Assembly (NCBI RefSeq): GCF_000004195.4
Contig: NC_030678.2
Location: forward strand, 77,497,404-77,561,403
Direction: 5' to 3'
DNA: 64,000 nt
Source of the DNA: Xenopus tropicalis
Lineage: Eukaryota > Chordata > Amphibia > Anura > Pipidae
The position numbers were made by a program, and so were the translations under genes. Positions 41,156 through 51,959 of the stretch are shown piece by piece. Numbering within the stretch: position 1 is the stretch's first letter; each line of letters opens with the position of its first letter. The notes beneath the pieces were generated by a model. That model had not been told where the DNA came from and did no database searches. It saw nothing but the letters and a program-made list of their open reading frames with translations.

Positions 41156-42220
41156 ATTGCTGGTGGAAAACCGTCACTCAGGTTGTGTTTCTGGACACGG
41201 AATTATTATTGTAATTTAGACAGATTGTGAAAAAGCTCACACAGCTAGGTGGCACTTGGTTGCAGACACCGGGCAACAAGGCCTGCAAGGGCAACGTATA
41301 CAGTAGTGGATACGGAATATATTATTGCTGGTGGAAAACCGTCACTCAGGTTGTGTTTCTGGACACGGAATTATTATTGTAATTTAGACAGATTGTGAAA
41401 AAGCTCACACAGCTAGGTGGCACTTGGTTGCAGACACCGGGCAACAAGGCCTGCAAGGGCAACGTATACAGTAGTGGATACGGAATATATTATTGCTGGT
41501 GGAAAACCGTCACTCAGGTTGTGTTTCTGGACACGGAATTATTATTGTAATTTAGACAGATTGTGAAAAAGCTCACACAGCTAGGTGGCACTTGGTTGCA
41601 GACACCGGGCAACAAGGCCTGCAAGGGCAACGTATACAGTAGTGGATACGGAATATATTATTGCTGGTGGAAAACCGTCACTCAGGTTGTGTTTCTGGAC
41701 ACGGAATTATTATTGTAATTTAGACAGATTGTGAAAAAGCTCACACAGCTAGGTGGCACTTGGTTGCAGACACCGGGCAACAAGGCCTGCAAGGGCAACG
41801 TATACAGTAGTGGATACGGAATATATTATTGCTGGTGGAAAACCGTCACTCAGGTTGTGTTTCTGGACACGGAATTATTATTGTAATTTAGACAGATTGT
41901 GAAAAAGCTCACACAGCTAGGTGGCACTTGGTTGCAGACACCGGGCAACAAGGCCTGCAAGGGCAACGTATACAGTAGTGGATACGGAATATATTATTGC
42001 TGGTGGAAAACCGTCACTCAGGTTGTGTTTCTGGACACGGAATTATTATTGTAATTTAGACAGATTGTGAAAAAGCTCACACAGCTAGGTGGCACTTGGT
42101 TGCAGACACCGGGCAACAAGGCCTGCAAGGGCAACGTATACAGTAGTGGATACGGAATATATTATTGCTGGTGGAAAACCGTCACTCAGGTTGTGTTTCT
42201 GGACACGGAATTATTATTGT
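41156..42220. repeat. 168-bp tandem array, right part (about 6 copies)
   Basis: The unit resumes after the gypsy TSD, and the marker ctcacacagctaggtggcac recurs at 41236, 41404, 41572, 41740, 41908 and 42076, all 168 bp apart. The last unit ends in a ttatttagacaaattg variant. The left and right parts together make about 11 copies. Confidence 0.95.
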
Positions 42221-42239
42221 TATTTAGACAAATTGTTAT

Positions 42240-42985
42240 TTAGACAAAATATACAGAGCAGTAGAAAGTAGATTACTAGCCAGAAAAACTACTTAAACTC
42301 TGCCTCAAAATAAATACACAGCTCCTCAGTCCTCTCCCCACACAAATACAGAGCAGTAGAAAGTAGATTACTAGCCAGAAAAACTACTTAAACTCTACCT
42401 CAAAATAAATACACAGCTCCTCAGTCCTCTCCCCACACAAATACAGAGCAGTAGAAAGTAGATTACTAGCCAGAAAAACTACTTAAACTCTGCCTCAAAA
42501 TAAATACACAGCTCCTCAGTCCTCTCCCCACACAAATACAGAGCAGTAGAAAGTAGATTACTAGCCAGAAAAACTACTTAAACTCTGCCTCAAAATAAAT
42601 ACACAGCTCCTCAGTCCTCTCCCCACACAAATACAGAGCAGTAGAAAGTAGATTACTAGCCAGAAAAACTACTTAAACTCTGCCTCAAAATAAATACACA
42701 GCTCCTCAGTCCTCTCCCCACACAAATACAGAGCAGTAGAAAGTAGATTACTAGCCAGAAAAACTACTTAAACTCTGCCTCAAAATAAATACACAGCTCC
42801 TCAGTCCTCTCCCCACACAAATACAGAGCGGTAGAAAGTAGATTACTAGCCAGAAAAACTACTTAAACTCTCCCTCAAATGAATACACAGCTCCTCTACC
42901 CACACAAATACAGAGCAGTAGTAGATTACTAGCCAGAAAACCTACTTAAACTATCCCTCAAATCAATCACAGCTCTCTCCCTACA
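42240..42985. repeat. 95-bp tandem array (about 7.5 copies)
   Basis: The unit (gcagtagaaagtagattact ... agctcctcagtcctctcccc) repeats with the gtagaaagta mark at 42261, 42356, 42451, 42546, 42641, 42736 and 42831, a 95-bp period. The last copies, from about 42870, are diverged and shortened. It is a third, unrelated array in the same hAT element. Confidence 0.95.
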
Positions 42986-43263
42986 CTATCTCTTCAAGCA
43001 CACACAGGCAGAATGTAAAATGGCTGCTGGGCTTCGGTTTATATATGGAAGGGAGTGGTCCAAGGGGGGGGGTGGCCCAGGAGGGAGAGCTGCCTGATTG
43101 GCTGCCATGTATCTGCTGGTTTGGGGTGAGAGGTCAAAATTTCACGCCAGCTAAGGCAAACCCAAATGGCGAACATACGCCGAAAGTTCGCGAACTTCCG
43201 CGTTCGCGAACACCTGATGTTCGCGCGAATTAGTTCGCCGGCGAACAGTTCGCTACATCCCTA

Positions 43264-43645
43264 CCCACAAGGCTGCTTCCAGCAGGCGCACCTCCTCGCC
43301 CTTTCCTGGTAAAGTTGCTGAACTACAGGGACAGAGATGCAGCCCTGCAAATGGCCCGGCGAAAAGGCAACCTCCTGTACCAAGGAACGAGAATTTCACT
43401 ATACCCAGACTACTCAGCTGCCCTACAATGACAACGGAGCTCATTCATGGGAATTAAGAGGCGCCTCCGCGATATGGGCATTACCTACAGTATGATTTTT
43501 CCAGCTAAACTGAGAGTAGTGGACGGAGATAGGGCCTAGATCTTTGAGCACCTGGACGGGGCCACTTACTGGTTGGAAACACGGCCTAGAACCCTGAACC
43601 AACAACCAGCACGGGCAAGCCCACCGCGCTCTCCACCTAAATCCC
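43264..43645 (+). pseudogene. L1-b ORF1, C-terminal part
   Basis: After the hAT duplication the text continues the L1 ORF1p C-terminus: RPFLVKLLNYRDRDAALQMA, RRKGNLLYQGTRISLYPDYS and, after a stop, RRLRDMGITYSMIFPAKLRV. This is the conserved ORF1p C-terminal domain and joins the part at 28166-28733. Confidence 0.75.
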
Positions 43646-44288
43646 CACACAACTGAGCAAGGGGATCGCAGCCGTGAGTATAAGGTCCCCCTACTCTCCA
43701 CAAGGCTAAGTAGCTACGTGGACTGGGTAAGCAGCACCAAAGCTGGTAAAGGGTGGGGAACTAACACTAAGTCTATCCACGCAGGAAAATGTGTAGCACC
43801 CCCAAATAAACCCCTGGCAAGTAATCCTCCTATCTCTACCAAAGGTAGAGGGGCACCAACGCACCACATATATTGGTGGGACTGATACCCAGAGCGGATA
43901 AGCCTGTCTAACGAGGCCAGTTAAAATTAACAAGTTATTTATATATAAAGAGAGGGTGTCTCTACAGCAGGACTGAGACGAGACACTGGTTCACAGTTAA
44001 CTGTTTATAACCCTACGAGAACCGACTCGGTAGGACTGTTTTCAAGCTTCACACCCAATAAGAACTACAGTTCGGGAATAATGTATCTCCATGTTCGGGA
44101 GGGGATACCGGGAGGCGGGAAATTTGGGGGTTTTATGTTGTTTTACTTATCTTTGCCTTTGCTCTTTCTCTTCTATCCCACCCCCCCCACCCCACGGGCT
44201 TCCCAATCAACAGCACCATGGATCTGCAGCCAGCCTGTGAGCATCTAGCAGGTAACCCACAACCGCACCACACAAACAGGCACACACT
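43646..44288. other. L1-b inter-ORF sequence
   Basis: About 640 bp between the ORF1 remains and the ORF2 start codon. I see no coding text in it. A poly-C/A patch lies at about 44180. Confidence 0.4.
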
Positions 44289-45480
44289 ATGGCAGGGACT
44301 AAGATTAGGCTAATCTCTTGGAATGTCAGAGGCCTTAATGACAAAATTAAGCGATCAATAGTCCTAGATCACCTCAAGAAATTAGGAGCAGATGTGATGC
44401 TGCTGCAGGAGACACACCTATTAGGCCAAAGGGTCAGGGCTCTCAGGAGGCATTGGATCCACCCTACACTCCATGCAGAATACTCCACTTACTCAAGGGG
44501 AGTTGCAATCCTCTTCAGGAAAGCTAGTCTCGCCTTAATAGAAAAAACCATATCAGACAGATACGGCAGATTCCTAATACTAAAGCTTACCATAGCCTCA
44601 GTTCCCCTTATTATAGTGAATGTCTACTCCCCACCACCAGGCGAAATAGCCCTCCTACAACTAATCATGGGAAAAATAGCCTCCATAGGAGACAGTATGC
44701 ATGGGAGACTTTAACGCGGTACCTGACCCAAACCTTGAGGGACTGGCTCCGGGCATCCAATCTCACGGAGGTCTGGAGATGGTCACACCCCAATGCCCGA
44801 CAATTCTCCTGCCACTCAGCCTCCACTGACTCTCACGAATAGACCTAGCACTAGCCTCCGCCTCAATCCTACAACTAGTGGACTCAATCTCCTACACCAC
44901 TAGAGTCTGTTCAGACCACGCACCACTACAGATGGACCTGAGAGTCCCGGGAGGAGTGGGAGAGAGCCAGTGGAAACTACCACCTAGGTGGATCCAGAAT
45001 AAATTTGTACAGGAGGAGTTTGCAAGGCAATTCAAAATATACTGGGAAACCAACCTGGGCTCAGCGGCGGAACCAATAGTTTGGGACGCAGGAAAAGCCT
45101 TTGCGCGGGGAACATATATCTCCCTGATCAAAGAGGCAAGGAGGAAGCTAGATAACACACTCAAGGTGGCGCGTGAGGCCTTAGAAGTAGCGGAAAGGGA
45201 GTACACCAGAGACCCTACCGAGCACCTAGGGGAAGCCTTCTCATTAGCGCAGAGGAATGTCAATATACTCTATACCAAAAAGTACTCACAAGGAGAAGTT
45301 AAACGAATGGCCACCTGGTATGAAAAATGTGGCCGCCTTCTTGCCATACTCTCTAGAGAACCCTCCCAGTTAACCGCCATACCCAGGATACTGAATTCGG
45401 CAGGAACAGAGGTACATGAGTTAGACCAAATTCAGGAAGAATTTACGACATTCTACTCTGAACTGTACAGGTCGCCGTGA
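44289..45480 (+). pseudogene. L1-b ORF2, endonuclease and linker
   Basis: ATG at 44289 starts MAGTKIRLISWNVRGLNDKI, followed by LLQETHL and IVNVYSPP, the L1 apurinic endonuclease signature. Frame changes occur near 44700 (before GDFN-type text) and again before 44878, where SDHAPLQMDL is readable. The linker runs to 45480, where the frame is lost again. Endonuclease motifs survive but the ORF is broken in at least three places. Confidence 0.8.
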
Positions 45481-46990
45481 CCAAATTTCTAGACGGTGTC
45501 CCACTCCCTAAACTCACCAGAGAAAATACAGGGTTTCTTAACCAAGACATCACCCTAGATGAAGTTGCAGAGGCAATAAAATCCTTCCCCCCAGGCAAGG
45601 CACCAGGCCCAGATAGCCTGCCCATGGAGTGGTACAAGGCACACGGAGACATCATAAACCCCCAGTTGACCACTCTATTCAATAAAATCACCCTTGGGAC
45701 CTCACTCCCAGACTCCTCCAAATTGGCCACGATTACACTAATTCCAAAAGAAGGCAAGCCCCCAGAGAGGTGTGGATCCTATAGGCCGATCTCTCCTGAA
45801 TTCCGATGTCAAAATCCTAGCGAAAGTTCTAACTAAACGCCTTAAACAGATAATAGATCATCTAATCCACCCGGACCAGACAGGCTTCATGCCCAATAAA
45901 GGCACGGATATTAACATCAGGCGACTATATACAAATCTAACTACTAGACCCCGGAATTCAGGGGAGAGAATAGTGGTGTCCCTGGACACAGAGAAGGCCT
46001 TCGATACGGTTGAGTGGCCCTACCTATGGCAAATACTAGCCCGATACTCCCTGGGAGACAAATTCATAACATGGATAAAAGCCCTGTACGACACTCCAAG
46101 GGCCAGAATAAGGGTGAACTCGGGTTTGTCAAGGGAACTCAGCCTTACAAGGGGGACCAAACAAGGCTGCCCACTATCGCCCCTTCTGTTCGCCCTTGCC
46201 ATTGAGCCCATGGCGATACAAATTAGAGCAAACCCCAAAATCAAGGGGCTGCAACTGCAAAACCTTGAAGAAAAACTATCATTATACGCAGACGACATGC
46301 TGGTGTACTTGGCAGACCCAAAAGAATCCCTATCCAAGAGAAATAGCTCAGTTTGGGGAATTTTCCAGACTAAAGGTGAACTGGGAAAAGTCACTAATCT
46401 TTCCAATTGACCCAGAAGGGACTAGAGACCCCACGCATGGCCCATCCCTACAATGGGTGGACAGGTTCAGATACTTAGGAATAGAAATCCATAAGGATCT
46501 CTCAAAATATGTAGATCTGAACCTGACCCCCATTATACGGACCCTGAAACTCAAAACTCAAAACTGGGCTACACTACCGCTCTCCCTACCAGGGCGCATA
46601 AACAATGTGAAAATGATCTTCTTACCCAAATTCCTGTATGCCTTCCACAAAAATAATACCCAAAAAATGGTTTAGGAATCTGGATACAATTGTCAGGGGA
46701 TTTGTTTGGGCCGGGGAACACCCAAGAATAAAATGGCAAACTTTACAGGCTCCACAAAACAAAGGGGGACTAGCATTACCCAATTTCCAACTGTACTACT
46801 ACTAGTCAACTTGTCTTCGCCTGGTGGTGGCTAAACCCCAACCCAAAAAACCAAGCATTAGTATTAGAGGCAGGGGCGATCTCCTCCTATGAGGCGTTAG
46901 CCAACCAACTACACAGGGGTCCTACTCCCATATACCCTCTCACACCGCCCATGAAAACCGTGGTCACAGTGTTTCAGAGAACAGTGGTAA
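45477..46990 (+). pseudogene. L1-b ORF2, reverse transcriptase
   Basis: Two overlapping frames (45477-45836 and 45772-46410) carry PPGKAPGPDSLPMEWYKAHG, ATITLIPKEGK, then [70 protein letters not shown] and YADDML (about 46284-46301). These are the RT blocks of L1. A third frame continues the thumb region to about 46675. The C-terminus is displaced by the CR1/Rex1-like insertion. Confidence 0.8.
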
Positions 46991-49022
46991 ACTCATACTG
47001 TAAACTCTCTAAATGGTCCAAGTGGACAGTGCTGCGTTTAATGAATATAAACACTATAACAAGTGTTGTAAAACAGCAATCCGGAAGGCAAAGATAGAAA
47101 ATGAGGAGCGCATCGCGGCCGAGGCCAAGACTAACCCCAAAAAGTTTTTTAAGTATATTAATAGTAAAAAGATGCAGGTTGAGGGTGTGGCCCCATTGAG
47201 TTATAATAACAATATGGTTACAGCGGATACAGAAAAGGCAGATGTGCTTAACCAGTTCTTTTCTTCTGTGTATACAGTAGAGGAGCCAGTGGGCCAAGTC
47301 CCACCCAATAGCTTCACTGTTGCCTCAGCTCCAACTATACAGTGGTTGGCACAGGATATGGTGCTTAAAGGGTTACACACGATAAATGTAAACAAGGCAC
47401 CGGGGCCAGATGGAATACACCCTCGGGTACTGAGAGAGCTAGGGGCAGAATTGCAGTGGCCCTTGTTTCTGATATTCTCAGACTCGCTCTCATCAGGTAT
47501 GGTACCTAGGGATTGGAAGAAGGCGAATGTCACTCCCATATTTAAAAAGGGAGTAAGATCTCAGCCTGGCAATTATAGGCCTGTAAGTTTGACATCCGTG
47601 GTGGGCAAGTTATTTGAAGGCTTGTTAAGGGATCACATTCAAAATTATGTAGTGGAGAATGGCATTATGAGCAGTAATCAGCATGGCTTTATGAAGGACA
47701 GGTCATGTCAGACCAATTTAATTGCTTTTTATGATGAGGTAAGTAAGAAGCTGGACAGTGGGGATGCAGTAGATATAATCTATTTGGATTTTGCCAAAGC
47801 ATTTGATACCGTTCCCCACAAACGACTGCTTTCTAAGCTAAGGTCTATTGGTCTTAGTGAAGTCGTTTGCACATGGATTGAAAACTGGCTACAGGATCGG
47901 GTACAGAGGGTGGTTGTTAATGGCACATTCTCTACTTGGAGTAAGGTTCTCAGTGGGGTCCCTCAGGGTTCTGTACTGGGTCCACTTTTGTTTCATTTGT
48001 TCATAAATGACTTAGGGGAGGGTATTATGAGTAATGTATCAGTGTTTGCAGATGACACAAAACTCTGCAGACCAGTCAATTCTATCCAGGATGTGACATC
48101 CCTGCAGCAGGATCTTGACCAACTGGCAATCTGGGCAGCTAAGTGGCAGATGAGATTTAATGTGGATAAATGTAAGGTCATGCACCTGGGATGTAAAAAT
48201 ATGCAAGCCCCGTATACCCTTAATGGGACTGCACTAGGCAAATCCATAATGGAGAAGGATCTTGGAGTCCTTGTAGATAATAAACTTGGCTGTAGCAAGC
48301 AATGCCAGGCAGCAGCTGCAAGGGCAAACAAGGTTTTGAGCTGTATTAAAAGGGGTATAGATTCACGGGAGGAGGGGGTTATTCTTCCCCTTTACAGAGC
48401 ACTGGTAAGGCCCCATCTAGAATATGCTGTTCAGTTTTGGTCTCCAGTGCTCAAACGGGACATTATTGAGTTAGAGAGGGTCCAGAGAAGGGCAACTAAG
48501 CTGGTAAAGGGTATGGAAAGCCTCAGTTATGAAGAAAGACTGGCCAAGTTGGGTCTGTTTACACTGGAGAAGAGGCGCTTAAGAGGTGACATGATAACTA
48601 TGTATAAATATATAAGGGGATCATATAATAACCTCTCTAATGTTTTATTTACCAGTAGGTCCTTCCAACGGACACGAGGGCACCCACTCCGTTTAGAAGA
48701 AGGGAGGTTCCATTTAAATATTCGGAAAGGATTTTTTACAGTGAGAGCTGTGAAGTTGTGGAATTCCCTCCCCGAATCAGTCGTACTGGCTGATACATTA
48801 TATAGCTTTAAGAAGGGGCTGGATGGATTCTTAGCAAGTGAGGGAATACACGGTTATGGGAGATAGCTCTTTTTTCCCCTCTGAGGCAAATTAGAGAGGT
48901 TTCAGATGGGGTTTTTTGCCTTCCTCTGGATCAACTTGTAGTTAGGCAGGTTAGGTATAGGCATTATGGTTGAACTTGATGGACGTATGTCTTTTTTCAA
49001 CCCAACTTACTATGTTACTATG
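46990..49022 (+). mobile_element. CR1/Rex1-like LINE, 5'-truncated
   Basis: The L1-b ORF2 text is interrupted by an unrelated LINE that begins inside its ORF and ends in a short ttactatg repeat (gttactatg), as is usual for CR1/L2/Rex1-type tails. The left edge is approximate and I could not define a TSD. After 49022 the L1 text resumes with ctatggggtaatgacgcc (LWGNDALPHL). Confidence 0.75.
47013..48866 (+). CDS. CR1/Rex1-like reverse transcriptase (endonuclease missing)
   Basis: The 617-residue frame has no stop. It contains NKAPGPDGIHPRVLREL, NYRPVSLTSVVGKLFE, HGFMKDRSCQTNL, IIYLDFAKAFDTVPHKRLL, LSGVPQGSVLGPLLF and the catalytic FADDTK box (about 48046-48063). The C-terminal part has LEYAVQFWSPVL, LERVQRRATKLVKG and RRLRGDMI, typical of CR1/L2/Rex1-group LINEs. 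The N-terminal endonuclease is gone through 5' truncation at insertion, so the copy was dead on arrival although its frame is still open; that suggests a rather recent insertion. Confidence 0.85.
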   Translation: MVQVDSAAFNEYKHYNKCCKTAIRKAKIENEERIAAEAKTNPKKFFKYINSKKMQVEGVAPLSYNNNMVTADTEKADVLNQFFSSVYTVEEPVGQVPPNSFTVASAPTIQWLAQDMVLKGLHTINVNKAPGPDGIHPRVLRELGAELQWPLFLIFSDSLSSGMVPRDWKKANVTPIFKKGVRSQPGNYRPVSLTSVVGKLFEGLLRDHIQNYVVENGIMSSNQHGFMKDRSCQTNLIAFYDEVSKKLDSGDAVDIIYLDFAKAFDTVPHKRLLSKLRSIGLSEVVCTWIENWLQDRVQRVVVNGTFSTWSKVLSGVPQGSVLGPLLFHLFINDLGEGIMSNVSVFADDTKLCRPVNSIQDVTSLQQDLDQLAIWAAKWQMRFNVDKCKVMHLGCKNMQAPYTLNGTALGKSIMEKDLGVLVDNKLGCSKQCQAAAARANKVLSCIKRGIDSREEGVILPLYRALVRPHLEYAVQFWSPVLKRDIIELERVQRRATKLVKGMESLSYEERLAKLGLFTLEKRRLRGDMITMYKYIRGSYNNLSNVLFTSRSFQRTRGHPLRLEEGRFHLNIRKGFFTVRAVKLWNSLPESVVLADTLYSFKKGLDGFLASEGIHGYGR

Positions 49023-49794
49023 CTATGGGGTAATGACGCCCTCCCTCATCTCTGTACCATGCCAGATGTAAACACCTGGGCAGTTGCGGGAGTGAAGCAT
49101 CTTGGGGACGTCACCACGGCTGGGAGATTCAAACAGTTTGCACAATTACAGACTGCATAACCGCATGCTGTTTAGATTCCTCCAGCTCAGACATGCACTA
49201 AACACCCAATTCCCAGACAGTGCCCCGGATATAACAGTATCATCACTAGAACGATACCTGAGATGCCCAGACCTTAGTAAACCAGTCAGCTGGTTCTATA
49301 CCATTCTTCTCCAAGAGGACTTTGACCCACTTAAACATTTTGCCCAAAAATGGCAGCAGGACCTCCCCCAGATAGAGGAAGGTACCTGGAAGGATATCCT
49401 AAACCAAATACCAGAAACCAATATCTCCTCTAGGGACAGATACATACACACCAAGTTTCTTAACCGGGTGTACCTTACACCTCACAGGCTGGCTCAGATA
49501 TACCCGGGACACCCAGATGTTTGTCCCAAATGCAACACAGGACAAGGTAACTATATGCACATATTCTGGGAATGCTCTGAGATACAGCGATTTTGGTCAG
49601 AAATATGGACCTACTGCGCTACAGTCCTGGGACTCCCAAACGTTCACTCCTCCACCCTGTGTCTGCTTGGACACACAGAAGGACTGTCACTAAACAAGTA
49701 TGAGGAACTATGCCTTCTCCAAATTCTGCATTTTGCCAAAAAGGCCATCCTAATGACCTGGAAAGCAACGGCACCACCCACCCTGGGATTTTGA
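49023..49794 (+). pseudogene. L1-b ORF2, C-terminal part
   Basis: The first frame (NDALPHLCTMPDVNTWAVAG) passes by a shift into 49102-49794, which reads LQLRHALNTQFP, YIHTKFLNRVYLTPHRLAQI, PDVCPKCNTGQGNYMHIFWE and a closing hydrophobic tail. The CX2C...HX4 arrangement is the L1 C-terminal cysteine motif. TGA ends the frame. Confidence 0.8.
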
Positions 49795-50253
49795 AAAAAA
49801 CTGGTCAATGACACGCTCCCCAGTCAAAAACTAACATACCTGGCCAGAGGATGCCCAAACAAATTCATTTGTGATAAATGGCTGGCAGACGCTCATTGAA
49901 CACCAGGACTGACACACTCCCCAAGCAGGACACAACAAAAGGGAACATTAAACCGCCATACCAGATGGATAATGGCAAAACAAGGAAGCAAGGAAAAGAC
50001 ACGAGACGTGATGCTTTAATCACAACTTTCTTTATTTGGGGACACCTGAACGGACCATGGCGCGAACCTGAATAAATACAAACATACAAGACATGCAAGG
50101 AAGCCCACCGCACCCCCCTACCCCCCCCCCACTAACACCCAGGGGCATTGTCACACAGCCCCAACCTTCTGTCTTCTTTCTTCCTTCTTTCCTCTTTTTC
50201 CAGCAAATTGTTGTTTTTTGAAAATCTATAATAAAGAAAATCTTAAAAAAAAA
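49795..50253 (+). other. L1-b 3' UTR and A tail
   Basis: The non-coding end has pyrimidine-rich stretches (ctttcttccttctttcctct), an AATAAA-type signal at about 50230 and an A run to 50253, followed by the TSD. Confidence 0.75.
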
Positions 50254-50268
50254 AACAATGATCCAAAC

Positions 50269-51388
50269 AATTAAAACACCCACAGAAATAAAACACCTCC
50301 CACCCCGGCAAATCTTACAATACTGAAAAGATTTCTAGAAAGCTGTACACTGCCAAAAATTTCACAAACAGAGTTCCAGAAATTACAAGCTGAGATCACA
50401 GAAGAAATTACAGCAGTTATCAAAAACTCGAAACCCAAAAAAGCCCCAGGCCCAGATGGGTTACTATGCTGTACTATAAGAAATTTAAGAACTACTCCCA
50501 CATATGCAATCCTTATTCAATAATCTCCTCCAAAATAAGTGTAAGATACCCCCAGATATGCTGAGAGCAAACATAACAGTTATACCTTAACCACCAAAAG
50601 ACCCCATGTACTGCCAAAACTACCACCCCATATCACTAATCAACAACGATGTTAAAATCTACGTGAAAATCTTAGCAGACAGGTTAGCCAGAATCGTGCC
50701 ACTATGTGCTACACCCAGATCAAGTGGGATTCATCACCGGCAGAGATGCCACTGGCAATATCAGAAGTATTGCTTCTCTATACCCAGTATCTTCCTCTCT
50801 TTAGATGCAGAAAAGGCTTTCAAAATGGTGGACTGGCAATTCTTAAAAAACACACTGGAGAATAGAGGTTGTAGCTTTAAATTCAGCAATGCAATCATGG
50901 CCCTATATAACTGACCAACAGCCAGAGTCTGCTCATCAGGTTACTATTCAGAGCCATTCAACATCTATAATGGGACGAGGCAGGGGTGCCCATTGTCACC
51001 CCTCCTATTCGCATTATGCATTGAACCACTAGCACAGAGGATCAGATAAAATGCAAACATCACAGGCATAAACATTGGGAAAGACACATTTAAAATAGCC
51101 CTATTTGCAGATGACACACTCCTTACCTTACTTAGCAATGTCCCTCCAAACCCACAACCAAAAACTCTTGGAGATGAACTTCAGATTTAAATGGCGTAAA
51201 GATACTATGAAATACCTAGGTATCAACTTGACCCCAAAATTTAAAGAACTGTGCAATAGAAATTACCCCCAAATGATCCCCAATGAAATTTCCCCTGATC
51301 TCTCTAATACACTCATGGGGGAAGTAACACATTTCTTGGCTAGGTAGACTGCACACCTTGAAGATGATGATAGTTCCTAAAATACTAT
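50269..51388 (+). pseudogene. L1-a ORF2, reverse transcriptase piece
   Basis: Broken frames give KPKKAPGPDG, NYHPISLINNDVKIYVKILA (frame 50606-50914), [38 protein letters not shown] and FADDTLL (about 51105-51125). This is the RT of L1-a, picked up directly after L1-b. It ends at a Harbinger-like MITE at 51389. Confidence 0.75.
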
Positions 51389-51959
51389 GGGGCCGATTCA
51401 CTATAGGTTGATAAAACGAGTGCTATTTATAGCATGCGTTAAAAGTGTTATCACTTCTTATTTTTTGCGACTTAACGATCGATTCACTAAAAGGACACTT
51501 GACATAATTAAGAAGCGATGTTCTTTGCGTTCTGGCGATGACTGATATTATGCATGTACCCATTACTTTCGGAAAACTACTGTTCTGAAAATTACCATTT
51601 CCCTGAAAACTGGAGGATGCATCACTCTAGGACGATCACATACTTAAAAAAATCCGACTGCAAACTCCATGTTGTGTTTCCAAACGCTCACAAACTGCAA
51701 TGTACTGCCTACCCTAAGTAGGTGTAAATATTCGCACAGAATAAAGCGATATTTTGTGCGTTCAATGCTTTATATGTGTTTTTGAATCATGCGTTAGTAT
51801 TATTTCTATTCGCTAATTAAAACAATGTGATTTTTGCGCATGCGATATGCGTCTTAACGCATGCAAAATTACTTTGATGAATCGGTACTTCATTATCGCG
51901 CACTTTTTAATGCAAAAAAGCATGCGATAAGCGTTATCCACCTTTAGTGAATCGGCCCC
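51389..51959. mobile_element. Harbinger-like MITE in L1-a RT
   Basis: The ends GGGGCCGATTCACTATAGGT and TTTAGTGAATCGGCCCC are inverted repeats. The flanks TAT and CAT are consistent with a 3-bp duplication with one later change, and removing the insert restores the L1 reading (KILYLFCTLP). The interior has many gcatgcg/ttaacgca motifs in both directions. Non-coding. Confidence 0.75.

Larger units (their letters stand above)
28734..43263 (-). mobile_element. hAT transposon with transposase and three tandem arrays
   Basis: The ends are the perfect 16-bp inverted repeats TAGGGATGTAGCGAAC (28734) and GTTCGCTACATCCCTA (to 43263). They are flanked by the 8-bp duplication CCCACAAG (28726-28733 and 43264-43271), diagnostic for hAT. 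Near the ends the palindrome GTTCGCGAAC occurs three times at the left (28762, 28774, 28804) and twice at the right (43186, 43202), likely transposase-binding sites. The transposase is on the minus strand (31482-34633). Arrays with periods 91/273, 168 and 95 bp occupy most of the remainder. Without the nested gypsy element the transposon is about 8.9 kb, large for hAT. Confidence 0.9.
28015..50253 (+). mobile_element. L1-b: second L1 nested inside L1-a
   Basis: The element starts GAGGGGGCGGAGCTGG and ends in an A run. The perfect 15-bp TSD AACAATGATCCAAAC lies at 28000-28014 and 50254-50268, and the L1-a coding text resumes directly after it. L1-b carries ORF1 (split by a hAT element), ORF2 with endonuclease and RT, and a CR1/Rex1-like insertion near its C-terminus. 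Frame breaks make it inactive. Confidence 0.9.
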
